In this document: positions 9,227 to 17,515 of the stretch, in pieces
How the letters are laid out: every line of letters begins with the position of its first letter
Position numbering within the stretch: position 1 is the first letter of the stretch
Assembly: GCA_937944445.1 (NCBI GenBank)
Contig: CALDYP010000026.1
Span: forward strand, 1 to 64,000
Direction: 5' to 3'
Length of the DNA: 64,000 bases
Source of the DNA: an uncultured Anaerolineae bacterium
Lineage (GTDB): Bacteria; Chloroflexota; Anaerolineae; Aggregatilineales; Phototrophicaceae
Position numbers and translations under genes: made by a program
Notes under the pieces: generated by a model
What the model was told of the DNA's origin: nothing
What the model saw: only the letters and a program-made list of their open reading frames with translations
Databases searched by the model: none

Positions 9227-10171
9227 CTACGCTTCCACTGCGACGACGAAAACAGGCCGCTCCATCACTCGGAAGTATACCCGCGCGAGGTACTCGCCCA
9301 TGATGCCAAGTATGAACATCTGCGAACCCGCAAAGATGCTAATCATCGACGCCAAGAAAGTAAAGCCGGGCACTTCATATTGGCCAAAGATCAAGGCCCG
9401 CACGACGAGGATGTACACCATCAGCACCGCGCCAAACCCAGTGAGCAGCAGCCCCAGCAGGCTGGCAATCCGCAGCGGCAGCGTGCTGAACCCCACCAGC
9501 AAGTTGACTGTGTGGGTGATGAGCTTGCCCAGCGTGTAGTTAGACTTGCCGATCGTGCGGCGGTTGTAGTGCACTGGCACACGGTTGAAGCGCTGTGCCC
9601 CCCACGTCAGCAGCACGTCGATGTTGACGTAGTGGCCGCTGTAGTGTTTGAACGCCTCGCGGATGTGTGTGCGAAACGCGCGATAAGGCGCGATGTAGCG
9701 GGCGTTATCGCGCCCAACCGCCCCTTGCAGCACCAACTTCGTGACATACGTCGCCACTTTGCGCAGGAACCCGCTGTACTGCACCTCGTCGGGGTAGCCG
9801 TAGACGACATCGTAGCCGTTGAGCGCCTCCAGCAGCCGCGGCAGTTGATCGGGCGGGTGTTGCAAGTCGTCGTCCATCGTCACGCACACGTCGTAGCGCG
9901 CGTGAATGATGCCACATAACAGCGCGTTGTGCTGGCCAAAGTTGCGCATCAAGCGAATCGCGCGCACCGCGTCATGAGCACGGGACAAGGTTTCTAACGT
10001 CGGCCACGTGTCAGCGTCGGGGCTGCCATCCTCCACAAAAATCACCTCGTACTTCAGCGTGATCGTCGGCAGCACTTCCAGCAGGCGCTCAACCACGAGC
10101 GGCGCGCTGGCAGCGCTGCGATAGGCTGGAATCACTACTGAGACACCCGGCTGTAATGCAGACACCTTCAA
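9227..10171 (-). CDS. GT2 family polyprenyl-phosphate-type glycosyltransferase (ArnC/GtrB-like)
   Basis: The 314-aa enzyme has an N-terminal GT-A domain with SVVIPAYRSA, the nucleotide/metal motif DDDLQHPP and FVEDGSPDAD, followed by two C-terminal transmembrane helices (about residues 225-300). This layout is that of undecaprenyl-phosphate sugar transferases such as ArnC and GtrB, which load a sugar onto a lipid carrier at the inner membrane face. The likely start is TTG 10171, six bases after an AAGGGGGG ribosome site; a GTG six bases on is an alternative. Only 2 bp separate it from the upstream ligase gene. The probable donor is the WecE/WecD product, an inference from context. Confidence 0.85.
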   Translation of the reverse strand: MKVSALQPGVSVVIPAYRSAASAPLVVERLLEVLPTITLKYEVIFVEDGSPDADTWPTLETLSRAHDAVRAIRLMRNFGQHNALLCGIIHARYDVCVTMDDDLQHPPDQLPRLLEALNGYDVVYGYPDEVQYSGFLRKVATYVTKLVLQGAVGRDNARYIAPYRAFRTHIREAFKHYSGHYVNIDVLLTWGAQRFNRVPVHYNRRTIGKSNYTLGKLITHTVNLLVGFSTLPLRIASLLGLLLTGFGAVLMVYILVVRALIFGQYEVPGFTFLASMISIFAGSQMFILGIMGEYLARVYFRVMERPVFVVAVEA

Positions 10172-10173
10172 AC

Positions 10174-11970
10174 TCAGCCCCCCTTGTAGCGCTGGACGAG
10201 CGCGTCGTGCATGCGATTGGCGACACGCAGCACCGCGTCTGGGTTGTGCGTCCCCACGACGCCGCCTTCTTCTTCAAAAGCGTTAATCAAAATGCGCCCG
10301 TAGTTGCCGGTGCTGCGGCACGTGGGGTCGGCGATGTACTGCTCGATCGTCTCCGCGACGATGCCGCTGGGCGGCTCCAGCATGCGGTTGAGGCTGGTGT
10401 AGACCTCGTCAATGTCGCGCGGGGTAACGCCGGGCACACCGATCAGCTTACGGTGCATGTAGCGCCGCTTCATCTCGTAAAACTCTACCAGCGACATCTT
10501 CGTGCCTGCCGCCGTCTCGATCTCGACATCTGTGCAGTAGCGATCCGATAAGTCCTGCTGTGCGGCATATTTCTCAGTGCTGAGCGGCCCAACAATCGCC
10601 CACAGCGTCTTGTCTTCCATCATCGGCTCTAAATTCGTCCCGTGCTTGCGGAAGTAATTCTCAATCAGCACATGAGTGAACTCAAAATCGGTGAGGGCGG
10701 CGGCTTGTCGGCTGGCGCTGATGTTGGTCGGCATGCCCGTGCTCTCCATCGTGCAGATGCGCTTAGACGGGCTGAGATCTGGCCGAATACGCCCGATAGG
10801 GTTGTGCATCACGCTGATGTCCTCGCCGAGCGACCCATCGCACAGCATCGCGCGCGCGACGGCGTTCGCCTGCTCGCTGTGGATGAGGTAGCTGTAGCGC
10901 GCCAGCCCGTCAGGCTGCAAGTGCGGGGTGATAGGCATCTCTAGGTAACGTCCCGTGACCGTGGTCTGCCGCAGAAATTCACGGGTGCAGAGCAGTTCCG
11001 GATCGCACGTCCCGTTCACGAACGGGCTGCCCTTGAGCAGGGCGCTGTTGGCCAGCGCGGTGGCGCTGCGCAGCATCGTGTAGAACGTGAAGAGCGCCAG
11101 CGCTTCGCTTCGCCCGGCGATGTCAAGGTGAATGTGGCAACCTTGATTGCGGAACACTTCCACGATGTTTGCGTCCGCGTTGATGTTGTAGCGCGCGATC
11201 ACATCCGCTTTGCGCTTCAGATACTCTGGAAACCGTGCATTTGCGCTGGTCATCACGTCAACCGCGCTGTGCACCTTTGGGTCATCGGTCAAGTGAAAAT
11301 CGCTCAGGATAGGATAAGAGGCGATGATGGCAGTCATCAGGCCGGTCTCTTCACAAGCTGCAATGAGCGCCTGCATGATGCCGTTGATCGACGCGCGTGT
11401 CTTCTGATACCCCACGCCGGGCGCAACGTGCACCTCCACTTGATACATACAGGCTTCGCGGTCAACCGTTGGCGTGATGCCTAAGCGGCGCGCGTGAGAA
11501 CGGTACAGCTCAGCGAAGCGCAGCACCTCTTGATCGCTAGGCGCGCTGCCGTCACGGTGATACAGTCCTAGCTCTAGCTCTGCCCCCAGCGCCCGCAGCG
11601 ACGACGTGGGCTGTTCGGTCTCGTGCAGGTTGGTGTGGTTCACCGCAGGGTTGAAGTTATACGGCACGATCGTCTTGAGCAGCGGCTTGCCAAAGCGAAA
11701 GCGACTGCTGACAAAGCTGCCGAGCACAAACGGCACATCGTTCACATACCCCAGCAGCACGTTGCCGCGCTCGTGCGTCTCGTACTGCGTCGTGATCCGC
11801 GTTCCCGCCGCTTCCGCCAATTCGGCGAGGGGCAGCTCATCGTCTTGAGCCGTGGCAGCCAGTTCTTTTAACTTTTCGTTGAACCGTTTCTTATGTTGTT
11901 CAATCTGCTGCCACGGCACTCGAGACGAGTAAGCTTCGGTGGTGTCGTTAGAGGGAAGCGGGCTGTCCAT
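10174..11970 (-). CDS. Glutamate-cysteine-ligase-like (GCS2-type) carboxylate-amine ligase, function unknown
   Basis: The 598-aa protein appears to have the glutamine-synthetase-like fold of the GCS2/GshA superfamily. Visible markers are GAELELGLYHRDG (about residue 130), GCHIHLDI (about residue 275) where the family has its metal-binding histidines, and RICTMESTGMP (about residue 405), resembling the R-x-x-T-x-E strand. This superfamily uses ATP to join a carboxylate to an amine. It is about 200 residues longer than typical YbdK-type members, with an extra C-terminal helical region after about residue 420. Being first in the operon with a lipid-linked sugar transferase and WecDE, it might add an amino acid to the sugar or lipid. 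Family assignment is moderate; the substrate is unknown. Confidence 0.5.
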   Translation of the reverse strand: MDSPLPSNDTTEAYSSRVPWQQIEQHKKRFNEKLKELAATAQDDELPLAELAEAAGTRITTQYETHERGNVLLGYVNDVPFVLGSFVSSRFRFGKPLLKTIVPYNFNPAVNHTNLHETEQPTSSLRALGAELELGLYHRDGSAPSDQEVLRFAELYRSHARRLGITPTVDREACMYQVEVHVAPGVGYQKTRASINGIMQALIAACEETGLMTAIIASYPILSDFHLTDDPKVHSAVDVMTSANARFPEYLKRKADVIARYNINADANIVEVFRNQGCHIHLDIAGRSEALALFTFYTMLRSATALANSALLKGSPFVNGTCDPELLCTREFLRQTTVTGRYLEMPITPHLQPDGLARYSYLIHSEQANAVARAMLCDGSLGEDISVMHNPIGRIRPDLSPSKRICTMESTGMPTNISASRQAAALTDFEFTHVLIENYFRKHGTNLEPMMEDKTLWAIVGPLSTEKYAAQQDLSDRYCTDVEIETAAGTKMSLVEFYEMKRRYMHRKLIGVPGVTPRDIDEVYTSLNRMLEPPSGIVAETIEQYIADPTCRSTGNYGRILINAFEEEGGVVGTHNPDAVLRVANRMHDALVQRYKGG

Positions 11971-12092
11971 GAATGGCGTCCTGCGTGCTGGAAATTAAGT
12001 AATTGGTCAGTATTGTGTGCTGAGTGGGGCAACTGTGCAAGTGTGACAAATGACAAGCAAACCGTTGACCGTTTCGTGCATACAACCTGTGA

Positions 12093-12851
12093 TCAGCTTG
12101 TGCGTTTCAAGAAGTTGGCCAATGTCTGCCGAAACGCCTCAGGCTGTTCGGTGTGAATTGCATGGCCACAGTTGAACATTACCAACTCGCCGTGGCCAGC
12201 GCGCGCCAAAAACTGCCGCGCAAACGCTGCCGGGTTTAGTCGATCTTCGTGCCCTAACATCAACAGCAGCGGGCACGTGATCTGTGAAGCGCGCGACAGG
12301 CTCACATCCCCCCCGCTGTCGATGTACTGCACCACTGCGCGCACCCACGAGCGGCCAAACTGCACCGGGTCGATGCCATGTAGCGCCACCTCTTGCGGCG
12401 TGATCGCCTCCCCACTGATCATGCGTGGGTTCTGCGCGACAGGCCGCATCTGCTCGCCAAAGTAACCCACTGCCCCCCATGCTGCCACACTCAGGCAGCG
12501 CTTCGGATACTCCCCTGCGCACACCAGCACCACCTCTCCGCCGTCGCTGTAGCCGACCATGTGGGCTTGTTCGATGCCCAGCGCATCACAAAACGCCATG
12601 ACGTCCGCCGCATCCCGATCATAAAAACGCGGCGGAAAGTCACGCGGCTTGGGGGTTGACTCACCGTAGCCCCGCAGCGTCGGCGCGATCACCCGCCACC
12701 CCAACGACGCGATGTAAGCGTTCGTCTCAGCAAGGTCAACCGTCGCTGTGCCCAACATCCCATGCACAACGATCACGGGCGCACCCGATGCTGCGCTGTT
12801 CCACTCTTCATAGTGCAGACGTGCGCCTGTTGCAATGTCCACAAACGGCAT
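12093..12851 (-). CDS. Alpha/beta-fold hydrolase (BPHL/valacyclovirase-like)
   Basis: The 252-aa hydrolase has the oxyanion HGMLG loop, the nucleophile elbow VGYSDGG (about residue 98), an acid in GHEDRLNP (about residue 203) and the catalytic histidine in NCGHAIHTEQP near the C terminus. The GxSDGG elbow is that of the human BPHL (valacyclovir hydrolase) type, which acts on amino-acid esters; the natural substrate in bacteria is not known. It lies 122 bp upstream of the ligase gene on the same strand, so it could belong to that transcript, but the gap is large enough for a separate promoter. It is divergent from the SDR gene at 13009. Confidence 0.83.
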   Translation of the reverse strand: MPFVDIATGARLHYEEWNSAASGAPVIVVHGMLGTATVDLAETNAYIASLGWRVIAPTLRGYGESTPKPRDFPPRFYDRDAADVMAFCDALGIEQAHMVGYSDGGEVVLVCAGEYPKRCLSVAAWGAVGYFGEQMRPVAQNPRMISGEAITPQEVALHGIDPVQFGRSWVRAVVQYIDSGGDVSLSRASQITCPLLLMLGHEDRLNPAAFARQFLARAGHGELVMFNCGHAIHTEQPEAFRQTLANFLKRTS

Positions 12852-13008
12852 TTTTTCTCTCTCAAGCTGGTCTGATCATTTTTAGGAGTATACGCGGTAG
12901 CGTCGCATTCGGCGACGCTTTCGTACAAGGCATCTCAGAGCGGCTTAAGGCTCTACTCAGGCCGCGCTCGTAAAATGACCTTTGTTCTATTCGTAGGGAG
13001 AAGCCTAT

Positions 13009-13875
13009 ATGTTACAAGGAAAAACTATTGCCGTCACCGGCGCGACCAACGGCATCGGCGAGGTGGCAGCGCGCGAGCTGGCCCGTTCGGGCGCGGAGGT
13101 GATCATCATCAGCCGCAGCGAGAGCAAATGCGCAGCCACCGCTGCCAAGATCAAATCTGAGACGGGCAGCCAGCTTGTCAGCTACATCGCAGCCGATTTG
13201 TCCACCTTGGATGGGATGCGCTACGCCGCCGATACCATCCGCGAGCGATTCCCCAAGCTGCACGTGCTGCTGAACAACGCCGGCGGCCTGTTCACCAAGC
13301 GCCAAGTGACCGCCGACGGCTATGAGATGACCTTCGCGCTCAACCACCTCAGCTACTTCGTCGTGACCAATGCGCTGCTCGACTTGCTCAAAGCGACCGC
13401 CGCCAGCGACGGTGAAGCCCGCGTCGTGAACGTGTCGTCTGGCGCGCACTACTCTGCCCGCGGCGTGAACTTTGACGACCTGCTGCGCAAGCAAGGCTAC
13501 AACGCTTTCGGCGTTTACAGCGAAACCAAACTGATGAACATCCTGTTCACCAACGAGTTAGCGCGTCGCCTAGAGGGCACAGGCGTCACCGCGAACAGCT
13601 TGCACCCGGGCTTCGTGCGGACAGGCTTCGGCATGAACAACGGTGGTTGGTTCGTGCGCCTGTTCGGGATCGTGTCACAGTTTGCGGCCATTTCGCCAGA
13701 AGAGGGCGCTCAGACCAGCATCTACCTCGCGTCATCCCCTGAAGTGCGCGGGGTCACCGGTCAGTACTTCACTAACAAGCAGATCAAAACCCCCAGCGCC
13801 GCCGCGCGCGACAGCTATCTACAAGAGAAGCTGTGGCGCGTGAGTGAAGAGCTGACAGCCGCCCGCGTAGTTTAG
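13009..13875 (+). CDS. SDR-family oxidoreductase (retinol dehydrogenase-like)
   Basis: The 288-aa Rossmann-fold protein has the cofactor motif TGATNGIG, NNAG (about residue 88), the catalytic serine strand VVNVSSGAH and YSETK with the active-site Tyr and Lys. The R following the first strand (ISRSES) suggests NADP(H). Overall layout matches the retinol dehydrogenase/WW-oxidoreductase group of short-chain dehydrogenases, whose bacterial members act on varied alcohols or ketones. It is a single-gene unit: divergent from the hydrolase upstream and closed by a clear terminator 22 bp after the stop. Confidence 0.87.
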   Translation: MLQGKTIAVTGATNGIGEVAARELARSGAEVIIISRSESKCAATAAKIKSETGSQLVSYIAADLSTLDGMRYAADTIRERFPKLHVLLNNAGGLFTKRQVTADGYEMTFALNHLSYFVVTNALLDLLKATAASDGEARVVNVSSGAHYSARGVNFDDLLRKQGYNAFGVYSETKLMNILFTNELARRLEGTGVTANSLHPGFVRTGFGMNNGGWFVRLFGIVSQFAAISPEEGAQTSIYLASSPEVRGVTGQYFTNKQIKTPSAAARDSYLQEKLWRVSEELTAARVV

Positions 13876-13897
13876 TCATTCCTGACAAAACCCTTTA

Positions 13898-13924
13898 CAA
13901 AACCCCTCGCAGTGAGGGGTTTTG
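13898..13924 (+). terminator. Rho-independent terminator after the SDR gene
   Basis: The stem AAAACCCCTC / GAGGGGTTTT with the short loop GCAGT ends in a run of T. It closes the SDR gene and, having A-rich and T-rich flanks on both sides, could work in either direction. Confidence 0.85.
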
Positions 13925-13956
13925 GTTAAATCTTGTATAAAAAGCATAAAAAAATA

Positions 13957-13996
13957 GCTGGTTTACTTGTATAACCAGCATAACTTGTGATAGAAT
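13957..13996 (+). promoter_or_regulatory. Promoter with overlapping inverted-repeat operator candidate
   Basis: The inverted repeat GCTGGTT-N9-AACCAGC (13957-13979) overlaps the candidate -35 box TTGTAT (13967-13972). The -10 box TAGAAT (13991-13996) is 18 bases further. A dimeric regulator bound to the repeat would block RNA polymerase at the small gene at 14041. The repeat and boxes are seen directly; the regulator is unknown. Confidence 0.5.
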
Positions 13997-14040
13997 GCAC
14001 ATAGGTCGGAGCACACACTACATTTTGGAGATGGATTGAC

Positions 14041-14196
14041 ATGCAGCTCGATACGGAATACGTGTCCCTCGTGATGTTCAAGCAGCGCCAGCTCGAGCTG
14101 ATTAAAGAAGCCGAGCAGCAGCGCCTCATCAATCAGAGCGTGAAGGCCAGCAAGCAGAAGGCCGAGGACAAGAAGAACAAGGGGCAGGCTCGTTAG
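14041..14196 (+). CDS. Small basic charged protein, 51 aa, unknown
   Basis: The frame from ATG 14041 to TAG 14194 codes for 51 residues, starting MQLDTEYVSLVMFKQRQLEL and ending in a Lys/Gln/Ala-rich tail. It looks like a single amphipathic helix followed by a basic, probably disordered end; no motif is recognised. Support for a real gene comes from a GGAGA ribosome site 11 bases upstream, a promoter with an operator-like repeat just before it, and a strong terminator directly after it. It forms its own transcription unit. Possible roles are nucleic-acid or ribosome binding, but nothing in the sequence decides this. Confidence 0.68.
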   Translation: MQLDTEYVSLVMFKQRQLELIKEAEQQRLINQSVKASKQKAEDKKNKGQAR

Positions 14197-14223
14197 GGCA
14201 AGCCCTTTCCACTCAACCACACA

Positions 14224-14256
14224 CAGGCATCCTATTTTGACAGGATGCCTGTTTTG
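14224..14256 (+). terminator. Rho-independent terminator after the 51-aa gene
   Basis: A perfect 10-bp stem CAGGCATCCT / AGGATGCCTG with an 8-base loop is followed by TTTTG. It lies between two convergent genes. Confidence 0.87.
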
Positions 14257-14262
14257 TGTCCC

Positions 14263-14811
14263 TCAACGCAGGCGGCGTTCGACTTCATCCGCCCCATACC
14301 ACACGATCAGCAGGCCGTCATCCACGCTGAGGCGGTACGGTGAGTTCCGGCCCAAGCAAATCGGCTGAGTGTAGTCCGTCACGTAGCGGCAGAACAGCCC
14401 ATCGCACCGGGCCAGCACAACGTCACATGACGCGCTCAGCGACGGCTCGACGTAGAGCACATAACGAGTAGCCCCTACCGTGAGCGACGTCACGTGAACG
14501 ACGTTACTGCCGTTCAAAAGCGCAACCACAGGGCTGATGAGCGCAAATAGCGCCACCGCAGCCGTCGCCAGCGCCCACCCTATTGTGCTCCCAACACGCC
14601 CACCACTGCGCGCTTTCAGCACGCCCCAAGCCAGCGCTGAGAGGACTACCCACGCAGGCAGCAGCGGCAAGCGCCCGAACACGTCCAGATACAGCTCAGC
14701 GATGAAAGGCTGCCCCGCGCGGATTTGCATCGGCGTGTAGCGCATCGCCACATCTGCCAGCGCCAGCGCCAGCAGCCCACCCCCTATCAGCCAGCCAGCC
14801 CAACGCTGCAT
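14263..14811 (-). CDS. Small membrane protein of unknown function
   Basis: The 182-aa protein has three predicted membrane segments (about residues 5-20, 50-65 and 78-100) and a C-terminal soluble domain of about 80 residues. The soluble part contains three cysteines (ASCDVVLARCDGLFCRY) and a beta-rich C terminus. No family is recognised. It ends facing the terminator at 14224 and lies 4 bp downstream of the EamA transporter gene on the same strand, so it is likely co-transcribed and translationally coupled with it. The soluble domain probably faces outside, which would make a disulfide possible; this is inference. Confidence 0.6.
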   Translation of the reverse strand: MQRWAGWLIGGGLLALALADVAMRYTPMQIRAGQPFIAELYLDVFGRLPLLPAWVVLSALAWGVLKARSGGRVGSTIGWALATAAVALFALISPVVALLNGSNVVHVTSLTVGATRYVLYVEPSLSASCDVVLARCDGLFCRYVTDYTQPICLGRNSPYRLSVDDGLLIVWYGADEVERRLR

Positions 14812-14815
14812 GCTT

Positions 14816-15730
14816 TCACCACAAGAACAAGATGCTAATGCCAGCCAACGCCAAAACAGTGCCTACGATGCCCACTCTAGTTGGGCGTTCGCCATAGAAC
14901 ATAAACGCCACTGGGATCATGAACACCGGCATCAACGATTGCAAAGTGGATGCCACGCCCGCCGGAATCAACTGCACCGAAAACAGCGACAGCGAGACCC
15001 CCGTCACCGGCCCGAGCAGCGCGCCCAACACCAGCAGGCGCATCGTCCCCTTGTGAGCGCGCAGGCGGCGCACCGTCTCACCCGCGCGGCCAGCCGCCAG
15101 CGTGATGAGCCAGATCACCACCATCGCCGCCCCCAAGCGAATCACGTTGCCAGACAGCGCCGGAAAATCGCCCGCCAACCCCTGTTTGCTGAAGATAAGG
15201 CCAACCGCCTGCCCGACCGCACCGCCCAGCGCGCACCCTAAACCGATCAAGTACGCGCGCGACCCCGGACGGGCAAAGATCGTCTCGTGCGTTCCGCGTC
15301 GCTCGCTCACCACCATCACCACCCCTGTGAGCGTGATGGCAATGCCCAACAAATCAACCGGCAGCAGCCGCTCATGCAGAAAGACCCAAGCCAGCAGCAC
15401 CGTCAAGATAGGAGCTAGCGACATAACCAGCAGCGCCAAGCGCGGCCCGATCATGACATAGGCTTGAAAGAGAAACGCATCTCCCAGCACAAAGCCGATG
15501 ATCCCGCTCAGCCCCAAGAACACAAAGCGTTCAGGCGCGGCGTCGAACGGCAGCGGCGCGCCATAAGCCACCGTGTGCAGCGCCGCCACAAACCCAAACG
15601 CCAGCACCAAGCGCACGCGGTTCACCACCGGTGAGCTGACCTTGCGCCCAGCCGCCGTAAACGCAATCGAACTCAACGAGAACAGCAGCGACGTCCCCAC
15701 CGACGCCAGATACCCGAATGTTTCAAGCAC
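14816..15730 (-). CDS. EamA/DMT-family transporter
   Basis: The 304-aa protein has ten hydrophobic segments arranged as two EamA repeats, with the typical ends of each half: LAPILTVLLAWVFLHERL in the first and QSLMPVFMIPVAFMFYGER in the second. DMT-family exporters move small metabolites such as amino acids or nucleotides out of the cell; the substrate is not predictable. The start is uncertain: GTG 15730 places the first membrane helix correctly, and an upstream in-frame TTG at 15751 is the alternative. The longer open frame reaches into the phosphotransferase gene and is not convincing as coding sequence. Confidence 0.83.
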   Translation of the reverse strand: MLETFGYLASVGTSLLFSLSSIAFTAAGRKVSSPVVNRVRLVLAFGFVAALHTVAYGAPLPFDAAPERFVFLGLSGIIGFVLGDAFLFQAYVMIGPRLALLVMSLAPILTVLLAWVFLHERLLPVDLLGIAITLTGVVMVVSERRGTHETIFARPGSRAYLIGLGCALGGAVGQAVGLIFSKQGLAGDFPALSGNVIRLGAAMVVIWLITLAAGRAGETVRRLRAHKGTMRLLVLGALLGPVTGVSLSLFSVQLIPAGVASTLQSLMPVFMIPVAFMFYGERPTRVGIVGTVLALAGISILFLW

Positions 15731-15816
15731 AGCCCGCTCATTTGCTTTCAACTGGAACCGCGTCCATTGTACGACGAGCGGCCCGCGCTGTGTGCTACCA
15801 AAACAGTCCAACTCAA

Positions 15817-16695
15817 TTATTGGCGGCGCAGACGTCCTGTCGTCACAAACGCACTCAGTTCTTGCAGGCGCTGCGCGATGACTTGGTCTGCATTGGGCAT
15901 CAGGGCGCGATTGTGGGCGACCCAATGCAGGCTGGCAAGCTGGCGCGCTGCCAGCCACGGCTCAAGTTCAGTATGCGGCTGGCCGCCAGCGTCAACGTAA
16001 CCTGCGAGAAACGCCGACTGCAAAGCAGGCCAATCAGCACGCCCTCGCACTTGCCACAAGAGCGACGCCAGATCATAGCGTGCATCGCCCACCCGGCTGT
16101 ATTCCAAATCTACCAGCGCGAGAGACTGATCAGTCACAAGGACGTTGTGCAACACGAAATCGCCGTGCAGCAGCGTTTGCCCTGTCACGTTCAGCGTCGG
16201 CGCAAGCAGTTCCCAAACGCGCTCAAGCGCTGCCTGCTGCGCGTGTGTGAGGAACTGCCGCAGCGCAGCCAGCGGATAGAACCCGTCAACGCCGAACAAC
16301 GCTTCTGCTTCAGTGAGGGCGTTGTGGGGGATGATCTGCTGATGGAGCAGCGCCAACAAGCCGCCAAGACGTGTCATCAACGCCGCGTCAACGTCAGCAA
16401 GCGCCTTGCGTTCACCGCTCAGGCGCACCATGAGCAAACCCAGCGTGTCCCCCGCAGCGGCAATCGGTGCGCCGTCGCGGGTGGGGATAACCTGCGCCAC
16501 AGGCACACCATGCGCTGCCAGCAGCCTCAAGTGCGTCACCTCTCGCTCCAGTCGCGATCGCGTGGCCGTTGGCTGCACCCGCAGTATAAACTCGCCCTCT
16601 TCACAAGTGACAAGGTAAACGCGGTGATGGGTCTCAGCATGAAGCTGTGCCTGTGGGTTGGTCAGTGCATATTGACGCAGCAAGTCAATTGGCAT
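15817..16695 (-). CDS. Aminoglycoside phosphotransferase/choline-kinase-like small-molecule kinase
   Basis: The 292-aa kinase-fold protein has the Brenner-type catalytic motif LLHGDFVLHNVLV (about residue 180) and the metal-binding Asp in LALVDLEYS about 15 residues later. The N lobe carries a lysine-equivalent FILRV strand. Families with this layout include APH, homoserine kinase type II and choline kinase; the substrate cannot be told. ATG 16695 (MPIDLLRQ) was taken as the start, with an upstream ATG at 16749 possible. It is divergent from the histidine phosphatase at 16794. Confidence 0.78.
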   Translation of the reverse strand: MPIDLLRQYALTNPQAQLHAETHHRVYLVTCEEGEFILRVQPTATRSRLEREVTHLRLLAAHGVPVAQVIPTRDGAPIAAAGDTLGLLMVRLSGERKALADVDAALMTRLGGLLALLHQQIIPHNALTEAEALFGVDGFYPLAALRQFLTHAQQAALERVWELLAPTLNVTGQTLLHGDFVLHNVLVTDQSLALVDLEYSRVGDARYDLASLLWQVRGRADWPALQSAFLAGYVDAGGQPHTELEPWLAARQLASLHWVAHNRALMPNADQVIAQRLQELSAFVTTGRLRRQ

Positions 16696-16793
16696 ATCTG
16701 TCCATCTCGTGGGTTGAAAAGTGGCGCAGCATGATTCTAAACTGACCATGTATCACGTACAATGAACGCTGCATCCACGCACACGAGGCCACC

Positions 16794-17444
16794 ATGACCG
16801 CACCTTTAACGCTGCACCTTGTTCGACACGGGGAAGTCCACAACCCGGACAAAATCCTGTACGGGCGGCTGCCCGGGTTCTACCTGAACGCCACTGGGCG
16901 CGAGCAGGCGGCAGCTATCGGGCGTTACCTTGCGACGCTGCCAATTACACGCCTCTTCACTAGCCCGATGGATCGCACACAACAGACGGCCAGCATCGCA
17001 CGAGATGCCTTGAACAACGCGCCTAGTATCACCGTGGATGAGCGCCTCAACGAGTGCTTGACGCCCCATCAAGGCCGCCCGCTCGCAGAGTTAGAGGCAT
17101 TCGGATTTGAAATCTACCACAACAACACCCCACCCTACGAAACCGTAGCAGACATGCGCCGCCGTCTGCTCAGCTTTGCGCAAGACATGCTGGCCCAGCA
17201 CGCAGGCGAACACATCGCCGCATTTACCCACGGTGATATGCTGGTGGTGGGCCTGCTGTACGCCGCTGGACAGCCAGACACCACCATCGGGCGTACTATC
17301 CTGCACGATGTTGGCCTGCCCACTCGTTACCCAGAGACGGCCAGCATCATCAGCTTGACTTTTACCGATTTACAGTCGCTGCCGACATGGTCATATCACT
17401 GGCCCTACGGCGCAGAAAATCCGCAAGTCACGACAGGAACTTAG
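16794..17444 (+). CDS. Histidine phosphatase family protein (phosphoglycerate mutase-like)
   Basis: The 216-aa protein has the RHG catalytic motif HLVRHGEVHNP at the N terminus, the second Arg in TSPMDRTQQTA, the acid in the LNECLTPHQG segment, and the second histidine in AAFTHGDML. Family members are cofactor-dependent phosphomutases or phosphatases of small phosphorylated compounds. The length fits a bare phosphatase domain. A -10-like TACAAT lies about 35 bp upstream in the short divergent region shared with the kinase-like gene. Substrate unknown. Confidence 0.87.
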   Translation: MTAPLTLHLVRHGEVHNPDKILYGRLPGFYLNATGREQAAAIGRYLATLPITRLFTSPMDRTQQTASIARDALNNAPSITVDERLNECLTPHQGRPLAELEAFGFEIYHNNTPPYETVADMRRRLLSFAQDMLAQHAGEHIAAFTHGDMLVVGLLYAAGQPDTTIGRTILHDVGLPTRYPETASIISLTFTDLQSLPTWSYHWPYGAENPQVTTGT

Positions 17445-17515
17445 CCCGAAATTAAAAAACTCTTAACGACCATTGCTTATGATAAGATTGCTATGCTGTA
17501 TAGTGAGGGAACTGT

